The notes: generated by a model not told the origin, from the sequence alone. A stretch of DNA of 64,000 bases from Euglena gracilis (GCA_039621445.1 CP154956.1:5702170-5766169); one strand, 5' to 3'; positions 11,041-20,848 are shown, counted from the stretch's first letter. Numbers and translations are program-made.

Positions 11041-11413
11041 GTAGACCCCTAGAGGGGGGGAAACGCCGAAGCGGCTTGGGTCCGAAGACCCTTCGAGGGG
11101 GGGGGGGCACCACCGAAGCGGCTTGGGTCCGAAGACCCTTGGAGGGGGGGGGCACCGCCGCAGCAGCTTGGGTCCGAAGACCCTTGGAGGGGGGGGGGCA
11201 CCGCCGAGGCGGCTTGGGTCCGAAGACCCTTGGAGGGGGAGGGCACCGCCGAAGCGGCTTGGGTCCGAAGACCCTTGGAGGGGGGGGGGCACCGCCGAAG
11301 CGGCTTGGGTCCGAAGACCCTTGGAGGGGGGGGGGGGGGGCACCGCCGAAGCGGCTTGGGTCCGAAGACCCTTGGAGGGGGTAGGGCACCGCCGAAGCGG
11401 CTTGTTGTATCGG
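11041..11413. repeat. Tandem array of about eight 45-51 bp units with variable G tracts
   Basis: Units start at intervals of about 45-51 bp (GGCTTGGGTCCGAAGACCC near 11073, 11120, 11165, 11211, 11256, 11302 and 11353, and a last partial unit near 11399). Each has a GCCGAAGCGGC and a GGGTCCGAAGACCC mini-palindrome and ends in a G run of 6 to 13. In the Gag direction (minus) the units read as Pro-rich peptides. The same unit appears as KGLRTQAASAVPPP, VFGPKPLRRCPPPP or GSSDPSRFGGAPPP, because the G-run length changes the frame from unit to unit. Confidence 0.9.
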
Positions 11414-11710
11414 GGGCACCGCTAATGCGGTTTCGGTTCGAAAACCCAGTTCTGGTGGGGGTATCGCCGAAGCAGCTTGGGCGTCCGCCCCTTGTATGGA
11501 AAAATGTTCCACCGCAGAAGCGGCTTGGGCATCCGCCCTTTGTGAATAAAAATTTTCTGTCGTGAAAGCGACTTGGGCATTCGCCCGTTGTAAAGAAAAA
11601 TTTTCTGTCGCCGTAGCGACTTCGTCTGCATTCTGCAGTCCACGAAGCGAACCTATTAACAAAGCATAGTTAATAGGTACGTTTCCATTGTTCACATTTG
11701 TGCTTTGCAT

Positions 11711-11920
11711 TTTTGATGAAAAGTTTGGAAAATTTTGTGAAAATAGTAAAAATTGTAAAAATTATAAAACATTTTGTGTGAAAAGACCCAAAAAGGTAAG
11801 CAAAGGTGCGGGCTCAGAGGCGTTGTGATGCAGCCGTAGCCACTTGTGCCCCTGAGACACCTCGCTCGTGCTTAGGCGCCTTTTTCTGAGTTTTTCTTTG
11901 TTCGTTCGACCGTTGAACCT
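11711..11920 (-). other. Leader of LTR element A
   Basis: This is the 210-bp stretch between the primer-binding site and the Gag start on the minus strand. It is A/T-rich next to the start codon and shows no open frame of note. It would be the untranslated leader and packaging region of the element RNA. Confidence 0.5.
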
Positions 11921-11932
11921 ATTCTGCTACCA
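11921..11932 (-). promoter_or_regulatory. Primer-binding site, tRNA-iMet type (element A)
   Basis: On the minus strand the 12 bases right after the LTR end read TGGTAGCAGAAT. The first ten match the complement of the common 3' end of initiator tRNA-Met (ending in CTGCTACCA). It directly abuts the LTR terminus CGTACACT. Minus-strand DNA synthesis would start here. Confidence 0.8.
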
Positions 11933-12385
11933 AGTGTACGTCCCACCCCGGATTTTCTACTTATGCTCTCCACCCGAAAAGCCCGTGGGAGGAGTAACAG
12001 TAAAATTTGTTTCCCTTTTCCCCTTTTGAATGCAAAGCACACAAGCAGAAGAATTGGTGGGACCGCAATCCCTTATATGAAAGTGACTTTTGCTCTTTCG
12101 AGCTTTGTAAAAGAAAGAAATAAAACTTCTATTCAAATGGGACTTCGCCCTCAAAATTCTAAAAGAGAATTGCAAAGCACCAAACCCTGTAACCTTGAAA
12201 TTAGGAACCAGTTACTTTCGCTAAGCTTTCGCTAGCTCCGTGATTCTCTCTTTGTCTTATGGTTTATCCATGCCACTGTGTACAGCCCGGCCGGAACAAA
12301 AAATGTAGGCCGTAGCCCGTTGTATCTGGTACACAGTGCCATGGCAGAAGAGCTGCCTGGTACACAAAAGGCCCAAGAATATTGG
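11933..12385 (-). repeat. Divergent LTR of element A (outer end approximate)
   Basis: The plus-strand start AGTGTACGTCCC is identical to the ends of the two LTRs at 20849 and 28695. Further blocks match them in order: CCCGTGGGA with GAGTAACA, and near the far end GTGCCATG with GCTGCCTGGTACACA (about 12338-12366). The middle has diverged. The outer end is set by the 452-bp length of the relatives and is not visible as a sharp boundary. Confidence 0.65.
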
Positions 12386-13597
12386 TTAAAATGTCACCTT
12401 CAAAAGAAAATTTTGCTGCATTCTCTCAAGGAAACACCCCAGCCACAGAAATCACAAGGGGACTTGCCCATGGTTGGTTCCCAGGTTTCTTCATCATCCA
12501 AGCCTTCAAGGTTTTCTCGGCTGCAACGCAAAGGAAAAGGCAAATGGGTTTACCCCAAAGGCAAAAGAAGTGGTCCTGCAAAAGGCAATGGCATGTCGAT
12601 TGCGTTTTTTTTTTTCACATCTTCCACGTACGGCTTGCAGTTGGTGCCAACAAAGACTACACGCCCTGTTGTTTGCTCAGCGAGCCCCCAAACACCACCA
12701 AAACGTTGATTAACAGAAGCCAGGAAATTTTTCAGCCTTGTCCACTCAAACTCAGTCACACGACCAAAATTTATGTTCTTGCTTCATCGTGCCATGTTGA
12801 AAAACGGAATGTACTGTGCAGAATGTTTCACGTCCTAAAAAAAGTCCTTCAAAGTGCACAATAGCTGAAGTATACGGCTAAAAAGTCGAATTGCCAAAAT
12901 TGAGCGCCAAGAAAAGCCAAAAAGAAAAAGGTGAACGGAATAATCGCAGAAATGCTGAAAAAAAACGGCCAAAAAGCTGGGGGTCCGCAAAAAAAAAGTG
13001 TCAAACAGCCGAAAAGCCGAAATGAAACACTCATGGGCGAGAACACGTTTCCTACCCTAGTGGTAAACTGAAAGCTGCCCCCCTACCCACCGCACTTTTA
13101 CCGCTCGGTTAGGGAAAGCAAGTAGCTTAACCCCGCACGATTCGCTGGGTTCCCAGGAAAAATCCCAAATGCCTGAAAGAATTATGGTGTCCAGTAGCCG
13201 CCCAGCTGCACAACGCTTTATTTTTCCACCAGGTGTGTCGAGTTCAGTTACCCCTGTACACCCCCCCAGCTGCTACCGCAGCCAACACAAACTTATGCAC
13301 TGAAACCCACACAAACTTGCACCACGAGCACCAACCTTACTACCAATGCGCTCACTGTCGGAGAATCACCCTTTAAAGTGACTTAGATTGTGGATGTACT
13401 GTTCAATAGTGGGTGGGAATTTCCCCACCCACTACACTTGGTAGTGGTACACTTAGTACGGGTTTAATAGATAACCAAGATGTAACTACACTTACTGCAA
13501 TGGGTGATACACTCACAGCTTCATTTGGTAGTTTTACACACCTCACAACTACACCTGGCAGTTCTTCGGAATTCATGAGTGTGAATCGAGCCCTAAA
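12386..13597. other. No recognised gene
   Basis: Several frames of 60-160 codons are open but none shows a domain or family pattern. 12840-13030 is A-rich with repeated CCAAAAAG and CGAAAA. 13080-13380 is C-rich with scattered ACCAACAC-type words. A Thr/Ser-rich plus-strand frame starts at 13413 and leads into the next element; it could be a remnant of the chromovirus Gag, but nothing supports that beyond position. Confidence 0.5.
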
Positions 13598-13968
13598 GTG
13601 CAAGAGCATAGCCACTCTTATCGTATTTGCGCGAAGCAGACCCATGCGCCCTCCACACTCCCTGCGCATCGAGATTCACAAAGTGCTAATTCCGTGCATA
13701 TCGTGCATTCCGCGCTATTGCGCACAACCGATGACTGTGTATACGCCCAACCCACCCATGCCTTCCCTGGATCGAGCCCTATGGACAGGTGTGTGGAAAA
13801 TTAACAGTCATGTTGTTCTGTTTTACAGCATGTTTCCACCCTTCAGGATGTTGAGAAGATCTCCAAGTATGTCCAGGACAGCTGGAGAGTGCTTTTCGGT
13901 TTGGTCAATATCTAATTTCGATGTATTGGTTTTCAAAAACATTCGATATGGCAGCTTCCTTTAGATTG

Positions 13969-14215
13969 GCCTTGGAAATCAATGCATTCTCATCCAACGC
14001 GCATTCGCGTGTACAGCGACATTGGTCGCAACACAGTAACGTCTTTGATAACTTTTTGTGACACACAATCCTAAGGATGTATCCTGCCCTCAAACTTATC
14101 CCGATTGTTGTAGATAAGTTTTACCAAGATCAAGCGCGAGGCGCATTACTCGTTCCTGTGAATCCCGAAGCGGAATGGTTTCAAAATTTGACCTATGTCA
14201 TCTTTATTGGAGCAA
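13969..14215 (+). pseudogene. Degenerate NPPW-type (Dam-like) methyltransferase domain upstream of chromovirus RT
   Basis: The frame starting with ALEINAFSSNAHSR and, after one stop, continuing as RMYPALKLIPIVVDKF and GALLVPVNPEAEWFQNL repeats the layout of the module at 1700-1326: a DxFAS-like start (here NAFSS), a conserved box before a Leu/Ile/Pro stretch (here YPALKLIP in place of NPPWSLWP), and a LLVPVxPxAxW segment. The first Asp is Asn and NPP has become YPA, so the active site is lost. It lies 460 bp before the RT, the same relative place as in the first Ty3 element. The match is by eye and weaker than the other two copies, but position and order agree. Confidence 0.55.
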
Positions 14216-14674
14216 CCTGCCAAATGATGTTCCTCTGCTTGAAGATTTCCGTGGAGCAGGGATACAAAATTTGCAAGAAATCTTTTTTTATGTTTGTTTC
14301 TTTGATGCTTTCAATGACTCCCAAACACCACCCATGAATGTTAGTGTGTTGGATCATACCGACCACGTGGGAGCCGATACAGATATTCTCCATACTGCGC
14401 ATAGGCATCACCGTTCCGCCCCCCCCCCTGCATTTGATAAACAGGTTTCCACTGTCATTCAAAGCGCTGGAAATCTCCCCATTTCAGCATAATTCTGTAC
14501 GCGCATCGGTCGCGAACTTTCTGGTGATTTGGAACATCCTGTTTACGCTTATGATATGGACCCTACTATTCGCGGACCATTTGAGGTTGTAAGATTGAGC
14601 TTAAGAAATGCTCAAAGCCAATGCATCGGAATGTTTTCCGTTGTTCAGCAGAAAGGGATTCAGTCTCTCAATGA
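14216..14674 (+). other. Region expected to hold the protease; none recognised
   Basis: Between the methyltransferase-like remnant and the RT, the plus strand reads as short frames with no DTG or DSG motif. A stretch near 14530-14600 (AYDMDPTIRGPFEVVRL) looks protein-like but matches nothing I know. The protease is either too decayed to see or lost. Confidence 0.4.
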
Positions 14675-15150
14675 ATGATTGAGAAGCTCACACAGAGGAA
14701 GTGGATCATCCCTTCCCAGAGTGAATGGACCTCCCAGGCTTCAGTCGTTCCTAAGTCCCAGACCCCTCAGGTCAGAAAAAGTGGTGGCTCGCACTGGATT
14801 ATGGGTACTCAAATTTTCAAGCGAAGGATGACCCTACCAATGGAGGGTTTTACCAATGGGTGTTAAGAATGGCCCAATCATGTTTTCAGAGAATGATCCA
14901 ACGGGTCTTACGGGATTTTCCATTTGCGCTAGCGTACATCGATGATGTTTTGGCTAGTACCACTCCGCCTTCGGCTAATAAACACGAGACTTTTCGTGAT
15001 ATTCATTATTGTGATGTTCGCATTATGTTAACCACATTTTTTTGTCAACGGTGCCGAAATGCATTTGTTTCGCGAAACGATGAATTTTTGCGGACACATA
15101 CTTAAAAAAGGCCAAGCCGAGCGGCGCCTGGCAAATTAGAGGCCATTTCG
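14675..15150 (+). pseudogene. Chromovirus reverse transcriptase, internally deleted
   Basis: The start IEKLTQRKWIIPSQSEW is the usual Ty3 fingers segment (a short basic run, then P-S-x-S). The middle with the first catalytic Asp is missing. The frame resumes at FYQW with a shift and continues MAQSCFQRMIQRVLRDF and ALAYIDDVLAST, which holds the YIDD active-site motif near 14934-14945. Another frame then reads FCGHILKKGQ and, after a stop, KLEAISKWTPEF, the thumb and the link to RNase H. Two or more frameshifts and a deletion of roughly 60-70 codons make it inactive. It was the cDNA-synthesising enzyme of the element. Confidence 0.85.
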
Positions 15151-15849
15151 AAATGGACACCTGAGTTTATCAAGTCCATTACCTTTTTGAGAGGATTTTC
15201 GGGATTAGCCCAATTTTGCGCAGTTTGCATGAAAGATTTTGCGAAAATAGCGGTAACTCTAACGAAAAAAGAAAATAGCACACCCGATAATCCGGACGCA
15301 GGTATGCGTGAAGCTCTGGAGAGCATCAAAATGCTAATGCTTGAAAATGTCGCACTCGACATTGCGGATCCCTATAAGCCAAACGTGCTAGAATTCGATA
15401 GCAGGGATAATGATGTAATCGGTGTGCTGAACCAGCATAACGCAGCTAGCGAGCTACACCCTGTAGCATTTTTCAGTAGACACCTACAAGGTGAACAGGG
15501 CAAACGCCAAGTCAAACGGAGTTTCCGTGAGAAGGAAACGTACGTGATTGCAATTATTTTGCAAAACGTCCGCAGTTGCGTCGGCAGTTACTTGTTAAAA
15601 ACTCTTTTTTTGACAGACAATGAGAGTCTTCTGAACTGGTATACCAACGACCTGAACCAAGCCATGTCTTCTGTAGGCCGAACAGGCCGATGGCATGAGT
15701 TTTTGTTGCAAATAAATGTGGTTGTTGTATATACCGCCGGGTATACACAAAAGGGAGCAGACCCGCTCAGTCGAACACCATGGCATTACCCCGGCAAACC
15801 GGATGAGTGTGATGCCACTTTTCATGGCAGCCAAGAGGCTGATGAATAG
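15151..15849 (+). CDS. Ty3-type RNase H domain
   Basis: The 220-codon frame from 15187 is open. It starts with RGFSGLAQF, the RT-RNase H connection (LRGFLGLANYY in relatives), and runs through LEFDSRDNDVIGVL (first acidic residue), PVAFFSRHL, FREKETYVI (Glu), LFLTDNESLLNW (Asp) and GADPLSR near the end (last Asp). All four catalytic acids can therefore be matched. The enzyme removes element RNA from RNA-DNA hybrids. It is the best-preserved part of this element, though upstream and downstream parts are broken. Confidence 0.88.
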   Translation, partial: KWTPEFIKSITFLRGFSGLAQFCAVCMKDFAKIAVTLTKKENSTPDNPDAGMREALESIKMLMLENVALDIADPYKPNVLEFDSRDNDVIGVLNQHNAASELHPVAFFSRHLQGEQGKRQVKRSFREKETYVIAIILQNVRSCVGSYLLKTLFLTDNESLLNWYTNDLNQAMSSVGRTGRWHEFLLQINVVVVYTAGYTQKGADPLSRTPWHYPGKPDECDATFHGSQEADE

Positions 15850-16021
15850 GCACGCCGATATGACGCAGCCGACGATATGTTGGATTTACTTCCTGATTCA
15901 TCGATTTTTCGCGCGTTGCCAGTCTCTCCTAAACACCCGCGGCATCATGCGAGTTGAACATACTTCCCCCTTTTTATTCCGTGAATAGGATTACTCCCAC
16001 GACCCTGTATATAGCACGATA

Positions 16022-16285
16022 GTGCATAGACTGTGCAATGTCGAAATTGTACATGTTTATTCCCTCTCCGCTTTACAGATGCTTTACCGCGATGATGCGG
16101 GACATAAACATTGTATACCCGGTGACTTGGTTGATAAAATACTTTTGTGTCATCACAACCAAGGTCACCCTTGGGCCCCCAAACTTGTTTCTTTGGTAGG
16201 TAGCAGGTACTTTACAACCGTGAAGGAGAAAGAAGAATCACATTCGCGCTGTTTCAAAATTAGCAACGGTGCCAAATTTTCCTAG
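16022..16285 (+). pseudogene. Integrase zinc-binding region, degenerate
   Basis: The frame LYRDDAGHKHCIPGDLVDKILLCHHNQGHPWAPKL fits the N-terminal integrase domain (two His in HHNQGHP). The expected CxxC half reads SHSRCFKISNGAK, where only one Cys remains. In relatives this part reads CxxCQxxK. It lies right after RNase H and before the catalytic core, as expected. Damage to the HHCC site and the change of frame at 16286-16366 suggest loss of function. Confidence 0.65.
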
Positions 16286-16366
16286 CAGTGAAACCGCACT
16301 GAGGTACCCCCCCTTGATACGCAGCAATTTTTTCCCGTACCCCCTGACATTTTTATGTCCCTCTGA

Positions 16367-16813
16367 ATGGATTTTCTTCAATTTGACCCTTGCAAAGGAT
16401 CAGACGACAAAATTTACGATGTGGATTTGATTTTCTCTGCAGGCTGAGGCATGTACATTGTAGCCCTTCCGTGCCAAGATGCAGGGTTTACTGCGCAAAT
16501 TTTAGCGCAGGTGTTTATGGAAAAGTGTATTTGCCTAGTGGGCTTACCGAATGAGATAGTCAGTGATCAAGATCATTTAATCTCTTGCCAGTTCTTCACA
16601 ACCCTATGTGGTTTACTGGGAATCGAACAAACATTTTCCATTATATATCGCTCGAAGGGCAATGGCCGCGCCGAGGCAGCAGTGAAGACTGTTGTAAATA
16701 TGTTCTGCCTCTCACTGGTTGACTCGCGCCAGGCCTGGGTCCAGGTTTTGTCATGGTCCCTCTTTTATATAAACGCGCTGCCAGGTTTACTTTTTCCCAC
16801 ACTCCCCATATAA
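16367..16813 (+). pseudogene. Integrase catalytic core with DD35E residues
   Basis: One frame from MDFLQF at 16367 to 16813 is broken only by a TGA at about 16445. It keeps the whole acidic triad: Asp of MDFLQF (16370), Asp of SDQDHL (16565) and Glu of GRAEAAV (16673), with 35 residues between the last two. VALPCQDAGFTAQ and FFTTLCGLLGI are further family patterns. The enzyme inserts element cDNA into chromosomes. The tandem duplication of this region begins at 16556, just before the second Asp, so the second copy lacks the first Asp. Confidence 0.88.
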
Positions 16814-16837
16814 ACTGTTTTTGGGCCAGACCCGCCG

Positions 16838-17450
16838 GTGATTGGTGTCATACAATCAGAGAGACGAGCTCGAAGTAGCGTAACCGCTGAGATATGTTTC
16901 ACTGAACTAGATCGTCTCAGAAAAAATGTTCAAAAGCGCGTCACTGATACACATTCTCAAAATATGAATACATTTATAAAAGAACTCAAATTACCAGACT
17001 ATAGTGCTGGTAATCGTGTGCGGTTTCGAAATAGTCGAATCCGCATGCAAGCTTCCAAGCTAGACCACCTCTGGCTCAGACGCTGTGAAAATCTCAACCG
17101 TTTTCGTAACAGTGGCCGCTATATGGTGGCACTGCCCAACAGGATCAAAAATGTTCACATTGATGATATCAAGCCATGCCTTTACCCGCCTAATGGCAAA
17201 CCACTACCGTGCCGCTCTCTCAAGCCGCGTTCCAAGACACCCGAAACGGATTATTTTGTAATTGAAAAAATCCTGGATCACAAAGTCGATCCGGGAGTCC
17301 AATTTTGGAAGTCAGATGAAAAGGCTACGGGCCAGAAAAGGACACCAGGGAGCCAGCAGTCCAATTTTGGAAGTCAGATGAAAAGGCTACGGGCCAGAAA
17401 AGGACACCAGGGAGCCAGCCTCTAGTTTCGTCGGTTACGTCGAACAGGAC
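16838..17450 (+). pseudogene. Integrase C-terminal region and chromodomain
   Basis: The open frame 16838-17425 has the basic helix and the small barrel of Ty3 integrases (LRKNVQKRVTDTHSQNMNTF, AGNRVRFRNSRI, PNRIKNVHIDDIKP). The chromodomain starts at DYFVIEKILDHK and then slips into another frame that reads a stop followed by KGYGPEKDTREPASSFVGYV and LKLWHKRNHID. The stop replaces the W of the usual VRWKGYG box, a TGG to TGA change. Chromodomains steer integration toward modified histones. A 62-bp tandem duplication (17297-17358, 17359-17420) lies in the chromodomain. Confidence 0.82.
17297..17420. repeat. 62-bp tandem duplication in the chromodomain
   Basis: The segment starting GTCCAATTTTGGAAG at 17297 is repeated exactly from 17359, ending at GGGAGCCAGC. 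The corresponding place in the second large duplicate (about 20230-20292) has one copy, so this small duplication is younger than the 2935-bp duplication or was lost from the other copy. Confidence 0.92.
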
Positions 17451-17619
17451 TTGAAGCTGTGGCATAAAAGGAATCACATAGACATTTCAGTTAATGATTT
17501 TTTGAAATCGGTCTACATGCCTCTTCTCTCCCTTCCATTTTCCGTTTCTCCCAAACCCAACTCATTTTACTCTTCTTTTCTACCACTCATAAAGCTACTA
17601 TTTTTTCTCCGCCAAGAAG

Positions 17620-19490
17620 CAGAACCTCAGTCGGCGCGGCCTAGGCCCGCCCCCTGTACAGTATTGCATCCCTCCCTACCCCCCACAACTCCCAAGCGGC
17701 GGCCACACTAGCCCAAGGGGCGCCCGCATATGCAGTATACCAAACCCATCCTGTCGCTTATGTGGCCCAGGCGAAAAAAGCTACCGTCCGCCCAATTGGT
17801 TCAGGCACAACTGCCATAATCCTCTTAGTTCACATATGCGAGGCCCCTCTCGTGCACAAAGTGCCTCCCCCCTCTCAGGCGAAACCGCCAACTTCTGCTC
17901 CTGCTGCCTCTGTGCCAATAGGAGGGGCATATGCGGCGCAGCTTCAAAAGGTATAGCAAGATTCAATGGAACAACCACAACATCAGCGGGTACACCAGGT
18001 TCAAATGGAACAGCAACAGTATGCGATGCAGGAACGGGCACCCGCAAAGGAGCATGCCCACTACGCCATGTCTGGTCCCTCACCACCCATCCTGCATACA
18101 CCACAGTATGTTATCTCTCAAAAAACACAACTCCAACCGGTACAAGGCGTGCCACTACCACACGTTGTACACGCCGTACAGGCGGTTCATCCCCCTCCGG
18201 CTGCTCATCCCGTCTGGAAACCCGCGGCACAAACAGCAGTCAGCAGCAGTGGATATCCGCTTATGCGATCCCTGCGGCGCACGCGGCGCCCCAGGCAGCA
18301 CCAACGGTGCCATACCCCGCATTCACCGCAGAATGGTGAATCTCGCAGAGAACACCCTGCGGACTGCCCTGCGTGTCAGCGCACAACAAAGAGCAGATCC
18401 GTCTTTGCAGGTGATGTGGGATACATATTATCGTCAGATTTTGGGCCTGGCTAATAGGCCTATTGCACAATGGTGCGCCTGTGGACAAACCCTGACGACA
18501 GGAAAGGCGTATTTAATGCCTGATTAACATCCCCCTGACGTTACCATGCGTACACTGTGTATACAGGTACCGCAGATGCCGCGGATACGTCGTCACACAG
18601 GTGCATTCACCGAATACAAGCGACAGCACAGCCTTCCAATGCACGAAAGCAAGGCGGGTGACATACCAGCACCAATGGTGCAGCCATGTCAAATTTTTCG
18701 GGACACACCATCCCCTCCTCGCACGCCAAGACCACCTCCACCTGAATATCGGGAACCCTAAACGCAATATGTGTACCATCCAATGACGCAACCGTCAGCT
18801 GAACAACCACCACTTCCATTTCCAGCTCATCTGGAAGCTGGAAGTAAGCTGCCTGTACAAAGGGAGCAGCATGCGGCGAAGGAGCCCACATCCTGGGCAG
18901 AGTAAATGGAACAAGCTGATGCCGAAGGCACATGGCTCTGGAAGAGTATGTACCAATGGGACAGGAACCCCTTCCAGGCCCCCGTTTCAAGTCCCTCCAG
19001 TAGGAAGCAAAATATTGCCAATCCCTGGAACAGGTCCAAGGTCCTGGTCTGGAGAACGCAGATGTGCGTCACAGCCGTACAGGCCAGCAGACATGGGAAA
19101 ACGGGGTAGGCCTGAATCTTCATCCCCAATGGGGAGACGAAAACCCCCAGCCCCTTCCAGACGGGATACCGCCCCACGGTGCAGGGATATTCCTGCACAG
19201 CAACGGCGGGAATCAGGTGGCCAACAGGCCGCACTCCCTCCCATACCTGTGCCGTTTGCCTTGCCGGCTACACCAGCGCCAACGACGCAAACCCCAGACC
19301 GGTACCAGCAAAAGCAGCGCCAAATGCACAGGCAGCTCCAGCAGCGCCAACGGCATAACAGCCCGTACCAGCGCCAATAGCGACACTACCCCAGGAAGCA
19401 CCGATGTCTGCAGGCCAAAGTGGCCACAACAGATGTACTGTCGGCACCGGAACCAACACAGCAACAACTCGATGAAGAAGGGGGAGCCTG
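17620..19490 (+). pseudogene. Pro/Gln-rich ORF downstream of the chromodomain (first copy, truncated)
   Basis: Starting about 170 bp after the chromodomain, one plus-strand frame (about 17640-18454) reads as a low-complexity protein rich in Pro, Gln, Ala and His (PQHQRVHQVQMEQQQYAMQ is typical). It passes through frameshifts into a more ordered piece (NLAENTLRTALRVSAQQRADP, QILGLANRPIAQW). Further Pro/Gln-rich tracts follow to 19490, where the duplication junction cuts it. I do not recognise the protein. Composition recalls the N-terminal part of a Gag, but its place after integrase is unusual for one; an extra 3' ORF or the Gag of a following element are both possible. Minus-strand frames in the same place also stay open, probably from the biased composition. 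Confidence 0.45.
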
Positions 19491-20354
19491 ATAGTCAGTG
19501 ATCAAGATCATTTAATCTCTTGCCAGTTCTTCACAACCCTATGTGGTTTACTGGGAATCGAACAAAAATTTTCCATTATATATCGCTCGAAGGGCAATGG
19601 CCGCGCCGAGGCAGCAGTGAAGACTGTTGTAAATATGTTCTGCCTCTCACTGGTTGACTCGCGCCAGGCCTGGGTCCAGGTTTTGTCATGGTCCCTCTTT
19701 TATATAAACGCGCTGCCAGGTTTAGTTTTTCCCACACTCCCCATATAAACTGTTTTTGGGCCAGACCCGCCGGTGATTGGTGTCATACAATCAGAGAGAC
19801 GAGCTCGAAGTAGCGTGACCGCTGAGACATGTTTCACTGAACTAGATCGTCTCAGAAAAACTGTTCAAAAGCGCATCACTGATACACATTCTCAAAATAT
19901 GAATACATTTATAAAAGAACTCAAATTACCAGACTATAGTGCTGGTAATCGTGTGCGGTTTCGAAATAGTCGAATCCGCATGCAAGCTTCCAAGCTAGAC
20001 CACCTCTGGCTCGGACGCTGTGAAAATCTCAACCGTTTTCGTAACAGTGGCCGCTATATGGTGGCACTGCCCAACAGGATCAAAAATGTTCACATTGATG
20101 ATATCAAGCCATGCCTTTACCCGCCTAATGGCAAACCACTACCGTGCCGCTCTCTCAAGCCGCGTTCCAAGACACCCGAAACGGATTATTTTGTAATTGA
20201 AAAAATCCTGGATCACAAAGTCGATCCGGGAGTCCAATTTTGGAAGTCAGATGAAAAGGCTACGGGCCAGAAAAGGACACCAGGGAGCCAGCCTCTAGTT
20301 TCGTCGGTTACGTCGAACAGGACTGGAAGCTGTGGCATAAAAGGAATCACATAG
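19491..20354 (+). pseudogene. Integrase core end, C-terminal domain and chromodomain, second copy
   Basis: This duplicate of 16556-17450 starts at the IVSDQD part of the integrase core, so the first catalytic Asp and the zinc region are absent. The open part 19773-20354 repeats the basic region and the barrel. The chromodomain again changes frame; here the end reads EQDWKLWHKRNHID with a normal Trp, while the first copy has Leu. It has no upstream pol and cannot be functional. Confidence 0.85.
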
Positions 20355-20559
20355 ACATTTCAGTTAATGATTTTTTGAAATCGGTCTACATGCCTCTTCT
20401 CTCCCTTCCATTTTCCGTTTCTCCCAAACCCAACTCATTTTACTCTTCTTTTCTACCACTCATAAAGCTACTATTTTTTCTCCGCCAAGAAGCAGAACCT
20501 CAGTCGGCGCGGCCTAGGCCCGCCCCCCGTACAGTATTGCATCCCTCCCTACCCCCCAC

Positions 20560-20848
20560 AACTCCCAAGCGGCGGCCACACTAGCCCAAGGGGCGCCCGC
20601 ATATGCAGTATACCAAACCCATCCTGTCGCTTATGTAGCCCAGGCGAAAAATGCTACCGTCCGCCCAATTGGTTCAGGCACAACTGCCATAATCCTCTTA
20701 GTCACATATGCGAGGCCCCTCTCGTGCACAAAGTGCCTCCCCCCTCTCAGGCGAAACCGCCAACTTCTGCTCCTGCTGCCTCTGTGCCAATAGGAGGGGC
20801 ATATGCGGCGCAGCTTCAAAAGGTGTAGCAAGATTCAATGGAACAACC
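20560..20848 (+). pseudogene. Pro/Gln-rich ORF, second copy, 5' part
   Basis: This is the same reading as 17620-17970 in copy 1, with a few substitutions. The frame is cut at GGAACAACC (20848) by the LTR of the nested element and continues at 29147. Confidence 0.6.

Larger units (their letters stand above)
7514..11710 (-). pseudogene. gag: Long Gag of LTR element A, broken by frameshifts
   Basis: The start MQSTNVNNGNV at 11710 is followed by a repeated Ala/Gln segment, then a repetitive Pro-rich part (about 11413-11041) and coiled-coil pieces (10991-10254, 10238-9768, 9612-9358, 9297-8857). The capsid-like part lies at 8189-7514. This part keeps KVKPQWDGDPTTWKQFW, QLVIRNRITFDELVEQYAS and DRKWKSIDLWYSKW, nearly the same as in the intact Gag at 28468-25022. 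The coiled-coil marker VRLEQTSCKCGE matches SRLERNSCKCGE there. At least six frame changes separate the pieces, so it is a pseudogene. It ends at SAYTHNPSP, before the zinc-knuckle region of the intact homologue. The relation of the two proteins is certain; the protein forms the element's particle. Confidence 0.85.
7514..12385 (-). mobile_element. Decayed LTR retroelement A (LTR, primer-binding site, Gag)
   Basis: On the minus strand this remnant has a divergent LTR (about 12385-11933), a tRNA-iMet primer-binding site (11932-11921), a 210-bp leader and a long broken Gag ending at 7514. It is a relative of the intact element at 20849-29146, sharing the LTR end, the primer site, the MQS protein start and the coiled-coil and capsid sequences. 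No pol and no second LTR were found; it stops at a junction with the element to its left. Confidence 0.75.
13598..17450 (+). mobile_element. Decayed Ty3/gypsy chromovirus (methyltransferase module, RT, RNase H, integrase, chromodomain)
   Basis: Plus-strand domains follow each other in Ty3 order: an NPPW-like module (13969-14215), RT (14675-15140), RNase H (15187-15849), integrase zinc region, catalytic core and C-terminal part (16022-17250), and a chromodomain (17250-17440). The RT has lost its central part and the chromodomain has a stop. No LTR is visible on either side. A 2935-bp segment starting inside the integrase core is tandemly duplicated. Confidence 0.85.
16556..19490 (+). repeat. 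Tandem duplication, copy 1 (2935 bp)
   Basis: The sequence from ATAGTCAGTGATCAAG at 16556 recurs directly at 19491, and copy 1 ends at GGAGCCTG (19490). It covers the second half of the integrase core, the chromodomain and the first part of the Pro/Gln-rich ORF. The two copies differ by few substitutions and by the 62-bp repeat. Confidence 0.93.

Noticed and set aside
11041-11413. CRISPR-like array
   Set aside because: Units are directly adjacent with G-run variation and no unique spacers. They lie in a Gag coding region of a eukaryotic element.
12278-12864. Plus-strand ORFs near the element A LTR
   Set aside because: Frames of 80-160 codons overlap each other without any family pattern; the first part lies within the LTR.
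18607-19234. Minus-strand ORFs opposite the Pro/Gln-rich region (for example 18990-18607)
   Set aside because: They stay open in both duplicates, but the composition of the plus strand explains open frames on the other strand, and no domain pattern was seen.
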